Source: an uncultured Elusimicrobiales bacterium | GTDB taxonomy: Bacteria > Elusimicrobiota > Elusimicrobia > Elusimicrobiales > Elusimicrobiaceae | Length of the DNA: 5,115 bases | Direction of reading: 5' to 3' | NCBI GenBank assembly: GCA_934644855.1 | Contig: CAKUDJ010000081.1 | Span: forward strand, 1-5,115 | In this document: positions 1 to 5,115 of the stretch, piece after piece | How positions within the stretch are numbered: the first letter of the stretch is position 1 | Layout of the letters: each line of letters begins with the position of its first letter | Notes under the pieces: generated by a model | What the model saw: the letters and a program-made list of their open reading frames with translations, nothing else | Databases searched by the model: none | What the model was told of the DNA's origin: nothing | Translations under genes and position numbers: made by a program

Positions 1-1644
1 GATTTGGTGGGCGACAACGTGGGCGATTGCGCCGGTATGGCCGCGGATATTTTTGAATCGTACGAAGTGACGATTGTTTCGGGCCTGATTTTGGGGATTA
101 CCCTGTGGCGCATTACGGGCCACCACGAATGGATTGTCTATCCGCTCCTGGTGCGCGGGATTGGGGTGCTTTGCTCCATTATTGGTACTTATGCGGTAAA
201 AGATTCCAAACGCACCGCCGGCAACGCCATGAAAGCCATTTTTAAGGGCTACACCATTTCCGCCATTATTTCCGTGGCGATTTTCGGCGTACTGGCGTAC
301 TATTATATGGCCGGAGTGCCCGGCGGCTGGTGGCGCCCGTTTGCCGCCACGACCATCGGCATTTTACTGGCTATGACCATTGACCGCCTGACCGAATACT
401 TTACCGGGACGGACAAAAAACCTGTGCAGGAAGTTAAAAAATCAACCGCTACGGGTTCCGCCACCACTATTTTATCCGGCTTGGCCGTCGGCTTTGAATC
501 GGCCGTATGGAGCACCTTGGTTATTGCGGGCGCGATTTTCCTGTCCGTAATTATTTTCGGCTCAATAGACGGCTTAACCGCCGCCGAACAATTCACGTTC
601 ATCCTGTACGGCGTGGCTATGACGGGTATTGGGATGCTCACCTTAACCGGCAACAACGTGGCTATGGACTCGTTCGGCCCGATTGCCGATAACGCCAACG
701 GCATTGGCGAAATGGCCTGGCACGGTAAAGACGATAAAGACACCCAAAAAGCCCGCCAAATTATGGCCGACTTGGACGGTGTAGGCAACACCACCAAAGC
801 CATTACCAAAGGGGTGGCTATCGGCTCGGCCGTTATTGCGGCGGTAGCGTTGTTTGCCTCTTATATGGTGGACGTGAGCAACGTGCAAAAATTACTGAAC
901 GACGCCTGGGCCGCTGCCGGAGAAAGCAAGGCGTTGGAACTGCTCTCCCAAGTGGGGATTGTGGTTTCCAATCCTACGGTGTTTGTGGGTATGCTGATTG
1001 GCGGCGCGTTGCCGTGGTTGTTTTCGTCCTTTGCCATTAACGCCGTCAGCCGGGCCGCCGCGCTGATTGTGGAAGAAGTACGCCGCCAATTTAAGGGCGG
1101 GGTATTGGAAGGCAAAACCAAGCCGGATTACACAAACGCGGTAAACATTTCCACCGTGGCCGCCCAGAAGGAGCTGATTGTACTGGCGGTACTGGGTATT
1201 GTTTCCCCCATTGTGGTAGGGCTTGCCTTTGGGGTGGAAGCCTTGGGCGGATTTTTAGCCGGGATTATCGTTTCCGGGCAGTTGCTTGCGGTGTTTATGT
1301 CCAACGCGGGCGGCGCGTGGGATAACGCCAAAAAAGTGGTGGAAGACGAACCTGCAGACCTTGCCGCCAACACAGGCAAAGGCTCCGAACGCCACAAAGC
1401 CAGCGTGGTGGGCGATACGGTGGGTGACCCCTTAAAAGATACCGCCGGGCCGGCCGTCAACCCGCTGATTAAAGTGGTAAATATGGTGGCCGTTATTGTG
1501 GCCCCTATTGTGGTTAATTACCACAACACTTTTACCCCGCTCGGTAAGTGGGGTTGGGTGACGGTTATTTTCCTACTGGCGGTGCTGAGTTGGGCGATTT
1601 TGTCCAGCAAAAAGCCGGCGCAGGATTTAACCTCCCGCAAATAA
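1..1644 (+). CDS. hppA: K+-independent membrane-bound H+-translocating pyrophosphatase, 5' end outside window
   Basis: The protein hydrolyses pyrophosphate to two phosphates at the cytoplasmic face of the membrane and pumps protons outward. The reading frame is open from base 1 and 547 residues are present. The first membrane helices and the upstream part of the active site (roughly the first 200 residues, judged from family length) lie outside the window. Visible hallmarks, numbered from the first codon here, are the Mg-PPi binding motif GDNVGDCAGMAAD at 4-16 (Asp5, Asp9, Asp16), DSFGPIADNANG at 223-234, and the C-terminal GDTVGDPLKD at 471-480 (Asp472, Asp476, Asp480). Many hydrophobic helices lie between and after these. 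In GNTTKAITKG, Lys266 and Thr269 occupy the positions that in this family separate potassium-independent enzymes (Lys, Thr) from potassium-dependent ones (Ala, Gly). Known potassium-independent members pump protons, so H+ is inferred as the ion. The gene ends in TAA, directly followed by a terminator, so it is the last gene of its transcript. Confidence 0.97.
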   Translation, partial: DLVGDNVGDCAGMAADIFESYEVTIVSGLILGITLWRITGHHEWIVYPLLVRGIGVLCSIIGTYAVKDSKRTAGNAMKAIFKGYTISAIISVAIFGVLAYYYMAGVPGGWWRPFAATTIGILLAMTIDRLTEYFTGTDKKPVQEVKKSTATGSATTILSGLAVGFESAVWSTLVIAGAIFLSVIIFGSIDGLTAAEQFTFILYGVAMTGIGMLTLTGNNVAMDSFGPIADNANGIGEMAWHGKDDKDTQKARQIMADLDGVGNTTKAITKGVAIGSAVIAAVALFASYMVDVSNVQKLLNDAWAAAGESKALELLSQVGIVVSNPTVFVGMLIGGALPWLFSSFAINAVSRAAALIVEEVRRQFKGGVLEGKTKPDYTNAVNISTVAAQKELIVLAVLGIVSPIVVGLAFGVEALGGFLAGIIVSGQLLAVFMSNAGGAWDNAKKVVEDEPADLAANTGKGSERHKASVVGDTVGDPLKDTAGPAVNPLIKVVNMVAVIVAPIVVNYHNTFTPLGKWGWVTVIFLLAVLSWAILSSKKPAQDLTSRK

Positions 1645-1649
1645 GTTTC

Positions 1650-1678
1650 CCGGGGCCCGTACAGGGCCCCGGTTTTTT
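1650..1678 (+). terminator. Rho-independent terminator of the pyrophosphatase gene
   Basis: A perfect 9-bp G+C-only stem (CCGGGGCCC at 1650-1658 pairing with GGGCCCCGG at 1664-1672) encloses a 5-base loop and is followed by six T residues (1673-1678). It begins five bases after the stop codon. It faces forward only, because no matching A tract precedes the stem. The next gene starts 14 bases after the T tract, so the hairpin also insulates it from read-through. Confidence 0.93.
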
Positions 1679-1680
1679 GC

Positions 1681-1692
1681 TACTATAAATAC
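1681..1692 (+). promoter_or_regulatory. Probable promoter -10 element giving a leaderless mRNA for the 277-residue protein
   Basis: TACTAT at 1681-1686 keeps the most conserved -10 bases (A at position 2, A at 5, T at 6). It is followed by six bases and the ATG at 1693, the same spacing as at the two other promoters in this window. An overlapping TATAAA at 1684-1689 is an alternative -10 but would sit only three bases from ATG. The -35 zone falls inside the upstream terminator hairpin and shows no TTGACA-like hexamer. There is no Shine-Dalgarno sequence in front of the ATG. Confidence 0.55.
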
Positions 1693-2526
1693 ATGGGAAT
1701 AGGATTTGTTCTCCTTGTAATTGCCGCCGGGGCGGGTTATTATAAATACAGCCGCACCCGCACGGCGCGCTTGCGCGCGTGGAGCAAAGAGCAACAGGCA
1801 TTGTTTGAGCCCCGCCGCGAACGCTTAATTACCGTGCTCAATGCGGACAAACTTGAATTTTTCCGTTTCCACACGCCCCGGTTTTTCCGCGTATGCACCC
1901 TTTCCAACCATGCCGCTTTTATGCGCCTGGCGGATGCTTTCGGCGCGCCGGGCGGCCCCGCGTTTATGCCGGACGGCATTACGGTTTTGGCGGCGGAGTT
2001 TCGCACGCGCAGTTTCCCCACCTTAAAAATAGCGCCGCGCCCCGGCTTATTTGCCCACAGCCAATATCCGGCCGTCAAAACGAACATAGCGGAAATTGAC
2101 CGCGCCTATGCTTTATACACGCCGGACCGGGAAGCCGGCAAATTATTAACCCCTTTTCTTATCCGCTTATTAAAAACCTGGACAGACCTGTATTTGGAAA
2201 CCTTCGGCAACGCGGTGGTGTATCACGAAAGCCGCCTTTTAACGCCGCAGGAATGTTCCGCCTTGCATAGCCGCGTGTTGCACTTAACCGGCGAATGGCA
2301 ACCCCTTTCAGCACTGCAGACTTCCGCCCCCAAAACGGCGCAGGCCCCGGCGGAAGATGCTGTTTTAATCAAAGCGCAGAGTATGTTAAATGCGCTTGCT
2401 CCGCATGCGGGTAGCCCCGCTCCGGTCCGCAGTAAACTTTCCGGCGCGGGCGGGCTTATCCTGCTTTTACTGGTGTTAGCGGTGCCCGTAGTGGCGTGGC
2501 TGCTGCTTAAAAATCTGCCGCATTAA
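1693..2526 (+). CDS. Uncharacterised protein with a transmembrane helix at each end
   Basis: I do not recognise this 277-residue protein. It has a hydrophobic helix at about residues 2-18, followed by a strongly basic stretch (YKYSRTRTARLRAW). A soluble region runs over about 30-205, then an Ala/Pro-rich linker over about 210-250. A second very hydrophobic helix lies at about 253-273 with the short tail KNLPH. By the positive-inside rule the basic flanks place the middle domain in the cytoplasm, with both termini outside. The segment around 131-160 (acidic-aromatic start, then YTPDREAGKLLTPFLIRLL) loosely resembles a pattern seen in DUF3137-like membrane proteins of unknown role, but this is an impression, not an assignment. 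The first helix lacks a basic N-terminus and a convincing signal-peptidase site, so an anchor is more likely than a signal peptide. ATG 1693 is chosen because it begins the first helix and lies six bases after a -10-like hexamer. The gene is flanked by terminators on both sides and is therefore probably monocistronic. Confidence 0.85.
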   Translation: MGIGFVLLVIAAGAGYYKYSRTRTARLRAWSKEQQALFEPRRERLITVLNADKLEFFRFHTPRFFRVCTLSNHAAFMRLADAFGAPGGPAFMPDGITVLAAEFRTRSFPTLKIAPRPGLFAHSQYPAVKTNIAEIDRAYALYTPDREAGKLLTPFLIRLLKTWTDLYLETFGNAVVYHESRLLTPQECSALHSRVLHLTGEWQPLSALQTSAPKTAQAPAEDAVLIKAQSMLNALAPHAGSPAPVRSKLSGAGGLILLLLVLAVPVVAWLLLKNLPH

Positions 2527-2556
2527 AAACTCCCCGCGCAAAACGCGGGGAGTTTT
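2526..2556. terminator. Bidirectional terminator between convergent genes
   Basis: A perfect 13-bp inverted repeat (AAAACTCCCCGCG at 2526-2538 and its complement at 2544-2556) encloses a 5-base loop. Read forward it ends in TTTT and serves the 277-residue protein, whose TAA stop shares its last base with the left arm. Read on the minus strand it ends in TTTTT (complement of 2525-2529) and serves the peptidase gene, whose stop codon lies 22 bases away. Confidence 0.92.
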
Positions 2557-2578
2557 ATAAGGCAACGCTTGAAAATGC

Positions 2579-4630
2579 TTACTTTTCCGCTATTCCCAAT
2601 CCTTTCAAAAATGCCTTGTTATTGTACGAACGGCCGAGGAATTTTTCCACCATTTCGTTTTCGTCCCATACGGTGCCGGGCGTATAAATGTATTTGCGCA
2701 AATCGGCCCCCAGTCGGGCATTATCCAACCCCTCTTTTTCAAAGCGGGAGAAAATATCCTGCGCAATCACCAAAGACCACGCATACACATAATAACCCAC
2801 ATCATACGGGTCCGTTAAGGACATAATATGCCCGAAACTGGCCTGCGGATAAGTGCCCCGTGCCATGGGAATACCCGTAATGTCTTTCATCATTTTGCCG
2901 TACAGGCGGGTGGTGTTTGCCCGGTGCGGGGCGGCGTGGGCCTCCAAATCAAACTGGCCCAAAAAGTTCTGGCGGATAAAGGCCGAGGCTTCGCCCGCGT
3001 GGCGGGATTTTACCAACGCGTTAATCAGTTCGTCCGGCAGTTTTTCCCCGGTTTTATAGTGGGCGGAAATCTGCTTGAGGACGGCCGGGTTCCAGGCCCA
3101 ATTTTCCAACAGTTGGGAGTGGGCTTCTATGTAATCCCACGCCACGTTATCCCCGGTTAAACTGGCGTATTTAGACATTGCCAGGGACATTTGCAAAACG
3201 TGCCCGAACTCGTGGAACAGCGTTTCCACCTCGCTATGCCCCAGTAAAGAAGGCACTCCGTTGCCCGCCGGGGAAAAGTTCGCCGCAATCACCACGCCGG
3301 GCGTTTGATACGTTCCGTCCGGAAGTTGGAAACGGTCCACAAAAGACCACGTTGCCGCGTGCGTATATTTGCCGTCGCGCGGGAATAAATCCATATAAAA
3401 ATGGGAAATTACTTCCCCGCTTTTGCTGTCTTTAATCAGCCAGGTTTGCACGTCCGGGTGCCACGCGGGCAGGGCGGCTTTTTCAAACGTCAGGCCGAAC
3501 AAATGCCCAAAGGTGGCAAACATCCCGTTTATTACGGTATCCGTTGGGAAGTATTCCTTAATTTTTTCGTCATCTACCTGAAAATGCGCCTTTTTATACT
3601 GGTTGGCCCAATAGCCCAGTTCCCAAGCGTTTAACACGGTGGAACGGGTGCCCAGCGTATCGTTTTTTAGTTGGAGGTATTGGGCTATTTCCGCTTGTGC
3701 AAGCGGCGTAATTTGCGTTTGCAAATCTTTTAAGAAAGCTCTTAACCGCGCCTGCGTTTTAGCCATACGAACCGGCAGTACAAAGTCCGGATACTCGGCA
3801 TACCCCAACAGGGCCGCCTGTTTGCGGCGCAATACCAGGGTATCTTCCAACAGTTTTACGTTTTCCTTCCCCCCGCGGCGGGCAAATTTATATTGCAGGC
3901 GGCGGCGGGCTTCTTCGTCCTGCGCGTTCGCCATAAAAGGGTTATAGTCCGGGTATTTTAAGGTGACGATATATTTACCGTCGGCCGTTTTTTCCAAACG
4001 GTTGATAAACGTTTCGCTCATCCCTTTCAGTTGGGCTTTGGTCAGGGGCAGTTCGTCTTTGTAATTATTCAAATTTACATTGTAGCGGGTGATTTTTTCA
4101 AGGCGGCTATCATTTAAGCGCAAATACTTTTTCAGCTTGCTGTCCGGCAAAGACATCCCCGCCCGCTCGTACTTTTGGAGCCACTTTTCCAACAGGCGCG
4201 CTTCTTCGTGCGCCAAGGGTTGTTTTTGGTCCGCATATTCTTTTAAGGCGCGGTACACATCCCGCCGGGCAAATACGGCGGCTTTGGTTTGGCTTCCCAC
4301 CGTTTCCAACCGCGCGGCGGCTTCCCGCACGGCAGAATCTTTATGAAAATACGCCAAAAGCGATAAATTTTTAGGCACAAACCAATAATTGGTGTAGGCT
4401 GTTTCCAGGGCCAGCACCGTATTTTGAAAGGTGCGCTCCGCGGCGGCAACTTGCGTTAAAGCCCCCAGGTTGGCATCCAATTCCTGCCGGGCGGAAGATT
4501 CCAACGCGGCAATTTCCTGCGGGGTGTAATCAAAACGTAAATGCCCGTTGGCAAACATTTTGCTGTAAGCGCCGGCAAACGCGGCGCACGGCAGCGTCAA
4601 CGCCGCCAAAGAAGTTATTAATTTTTTCAT
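2579..4630 (-). CDS. Secreted M3-family zinc oligopeptidase (thimet oligopeptidase/neurolysin-like)
   Basis: This 683-residue enzyme is predicted to cleave short peptides outside the cytoplasm, in the periplasm or secreted. An N-terminal Sec signal peptide (MKK, then a hydrophobic core) has a likely signal-peptidase I site after AFA at residue 19. Pro before Cys15 argues against a lipoprotein. Landmarks in order are a substrate-domain segment at 270-292 (LLGY..Y.DFVL...MAKT), FYMDLFPRDGKYTHAA at 411-426, the zinc site HEFGH at 473-477 with Glu474 catalytic, the third zinc ligand Glu502 exactly 25 residues after His477, LLENWAW at 507-513, and the C-terminal transition-state region with His601, Tyr609 and Tyr616. 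The order and wording match thimet oligopeptidase and neurolysin more closely than Dcp-type enzymes. Two oddities are EAHSQ where the family usually has E-x-PSQ, and about three extra residues between His601 and Tyr609. The ATG at 4630 is preferred over an upstream TTG at 4672 because it opens the signal peptide and sits six bases after TATAAT. The enzyme is probably active, since all zinc ligands are present. Confidence 0.95.
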   Translation of the reverse strand: MKKLITSLAALTLPCAAFAGAYSKMFANGHLRFDYTPQEIAALESSARQELDANLGALTQVAAAERTFQNTVLALETAYTNYWFVPKNLSLLAYFHKDSAVREAAARLETVGSQTKAAVFARRDVYRALKEYADQKQPLAHEEARLLEKWLQKYERAGMSLPDSKLKKYLRLNDSRLEKITRYNVNLNNYKDELPLTKAQLKGMSETFINRLEKTADGKYIVTLKYPDYNPFMANAQDEEARRRLQYKFARRGGKENVKLLEDTLVLRRKQAALLGYAEYPDFVLPVRMAKTQARLRAFLKDLQTQITPLAQAEIAQYLQLKNDTLGTRSTVLNAWELGYWANQYKKAHFQVDDEKIKEYFPTDTVINGMFATFGHLFGLTFEKAALPAWHPDVQTWLIKDSKSGEVISHFYMDLFPRDGKYTHAATWSFVDRFQLPDGTYQTPGVVIAANFSPAGNGVPSLLGHSEVETLFHEFGHVLQMSLAMSKYASLTGDNVAWDYIEAHSQLLENWAWNPAVLKQISAHYKTGEKLPDELINALVKSRHAGEASAFIRQNFLGQFDLEAHAAPHRANTTRLYGKMMKDITGIPMARGTYPQASFGHIMSLTDPYDVGYYVYAWSLVIAQDIFSRFEKEGLDNARLGADLRKYIYTPGTVWDENEMVEKFLGRSYNNKAFLKGLGIAEK

Positions 4631-4649
4631 AACTTTATTATAGAAAATT
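4631..4649 (-). promoter_or_regulatory. Promoter of the M3 peptidase gene, likely leaderless
   Basis: Read on the minus strand, AATTTTC precedes a perfect TATAAT (complement of 4637-4642). Six bases (AAAGTT) follow, then the ATG at 4630. The usual distance from -10 to the transcription start places the start at or next to the A of ATG. No TTGACA-like -35 stands 16-18 bases upstream, and no Shine-Dalgarno sequence exists in the six available bases. The same 14 bases occur in the opposed ispH promoter. Confidence 0.75.
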
Positions 4650-4692
4650 CTTCCGTTTCCGGCCCCGGGCAAACGCGTAATTTTCTATAATA
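4636..4692. repeat. 14-bp perfect inverted repeat spanning the divergent promoters
   Basis: TATTATAGAAAATT at 4636-4649 is the exact reverse complement of AATTTTCTATAATA at 4679-4692, with a 29-base G+C-rich centre (4650-4678). Each arm contains the -10 hexamer of one divergent gene, so the symmetry is most simply explained by two copies of the same promoter sequence facing away from each other. A shared regulator site is also possible. Confidence 0.85.
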
Positions 4693-4697
4693 TGTAT
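4679..4697 (+). promoter_or_regulatory. Promoter of ispH, likely leaderless
   Basis: AATTTTC precedes a perfect TATAAT at 4686-4691. Six bases later is the ATG at 4698, matching the geometry of the peptidase promoter. An in-frame ATG at 4692 directly abuts the -10 hexamer and would lie upstream of the expected transcription start, so the promoter decides in favour of 4698. No -35 hexamer of the TTGACA type and no Shine-Dalgarno sequence are visible. Confidence 0.75.
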
Positions 4698-5115
4698 ATG
4701 GAAAAAGAACAAGACGTGATTGTCGCCAAAAGTGCCGGGTTCTGCCCGGGTGTCAAACGCGCTATTGATAAAGTGCTGGAATTGGAAGCCGCCGGCAAAA
4801 AGCCCATTTATACCATTGGGCCGCTTATCCACAACAAACAAGTGACGGATATGCTTGCCGCCAAGCAGATTTCTTCCATCAACCACCCGCAGGAAGCGGC
4901 CGATAAAACCGGGGTTTTGGTTATCCGCGCCCACGGCATTACGCCCCAATTCCAACAGGAAGTGACATCCTGCGGTATGGAAGTGGTGGATGCCACCTGC
5001 CCGCTCGTCAAGCGCGCGCATGACGTCATTTCCAAATACGCACAGGAAGGCTACTCCACCGTAATTGTGGGGGACGGCGGCCACGCGGAAGTCATCGGCC
5101 TGCTAGGCTATACGC
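4698..5115 (+). CDS. ispH: 4-hydroxy-3-methylbut-2-enyl diphosphate reductase, 3' end outside window
   Basis: This iron-sulfur enzyme (also called LytB) performs the last step of the MEP pathway, reducing HMBPP to isopentenyl and dimethylallyl diphosphate in the cytoplasm. The first 139 codons are present and the frame is still open at the window edge. The N-terminal family motif GFCPGVKRA supplies cluster ligand Cys16. GPLIHN holds His45, RAHG holds His79, and DATCPLV holds the second cluster ligand Cys101. GGHAEVIG holds His129 and Glu131, which correspond to the substrate-binding His and catalytic Glu of the family. The third cluster cysteine would lie beyond the window. The start at 4698 fits the expected N-terminal length, with about ten residues before the first conserved motif. 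ATG 4692 would add only Met-Tyr. It is transcribed divergently from the peptidase gene. A complete family member is usually a little over 280 residues, so about half is visible. Confidence 0.97.
   Translation, partial: MEKEQDVIVAKSAGFCPGVKRAIDKVLELEAAGKKPIYTIGPLIHNKQVTDMLAAKQISSINHPQEAADKTGVLVIRAHGITPQFQQEVTSCGMEVVDATCPLVKRAHDVISKYAQEGYSTVIVGDGGHAEVIGLLGYT

Noticed and set aside
303..809. 168-residue open frame on the minus strand inside the pyrophosphatase gene
   Set aside because: It lies antisense to a strongly conserved coding region, has no start signals, and its translation shows no recognisable domain. It is a shadow of codon bias.
1645..1692. Small RNA or riboswitch between the pyrophosphatase gene and the next gene
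   Set aside because: The 48-base gap is fully accounted for by the terminator hairpin, its T tract and the promoter -10 element.
1740..2087. 115-residue open frame on the minus strand, opposite the unrecognised protein
   Set aside because: The forward frame has two well-formed membrane helices, a promoter and a flanking terminator at each end. The reverse frame has none of these.
4583..4591. Possible lipobox (LPC) in the peptidase signal peptide
   Set aside because: Proline immediately before the cysteine is not accepted by lipoprotein signal peptidase, and a good signal-peptidase I site (AFA) follows four residues later.
4631..4672. A longer peptidase start at a TTG (4672, minus strand) adding 14 residues
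   Set aside because: It would place a polar stretch before a well-formed signal peptide, lies upstream of the TATAAT, and overlaps the divergent promoter region. ATG 4630 explains all the signals.
4692..4697. ATG at 4692 as the ispH start
   Set aside because: It directly touches the -10 hexamer and precedes the expected transcription start. It adds only Met-Tyr, and the ATG six bases later matches the spacing seen at the other genes.
4638..5084. 148-residue open frame on the minus strand opposite ispH
   Set aside because: It is antisense to the conserved ispH coding sequence and crosses the divergent promoter region. Its composition is that of a reverse-strand shadow.

Overview
The window is a compact stretch of bacterial chromosome with a base composition close to half G+C. 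It holds four protein genes, two of them cut by the window edges, and almost no spare DNA. In order they are: the C-terminal three quarters of a membrane-bound proton-pumping pyrophosphatase (+), an unrecognised 277-residue protein with a membrane helix at each end (+), a secreted zinc oligopeptidase of the thimet/neurolysin type (family M3) read on the minus strand, and the beginning of ispH, the last enzyme of the MEP isoprenoid pathway (+). There is no mobile element, RNA gene, CRISPR array or defence locus, and no gene-free stretch longer than about 70 bases.

The transcription layout is clear. A strong hairpin terminator closes the pyrophosphatase gene. The small membrane protein starts immediately behind it. 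That gene and the peptidase converge on a single hairpin that can terminate in both directions. The peptidase and ispH diverge from a 67-base gap containing two near-identical, opposed promoter sequences. Each gene therefore appears to be its own transcription unit. No operon is visible, and nothing links the four in a common pathway beyond general housekeeping: energy conservation from pyrophosphate (a by-product of biosynthesis), peptide breakdown outside the cytoplasm, and isoprenoid precursor synthesis.

The most notable pattern is at the gene starts. At all three visible starts a -10-like hexamer (TACTAT, TATAAT, TATAAT) is followed by exactly six bases and then ATG, and none has a Shine-Dalgarno sequence. 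With the usual -10 to start-site distance, transcription would begin at or within a base of the A of ATG, so all three messages look leaderless. This is the observation I would follow up first.

The organism is a bacterium that uses the MEP pathway, carries a potassium-independent H+-pyrophosphatase and exports proteins with a Sec signal peptide. A Gram-negative-type cell is likely but not proven. The phylum cannot be fixed from this sequence; a gut-type Elusimicrobiota-like lineage is a low-confidence guess. No previously undescribed multi-gene system is evident.
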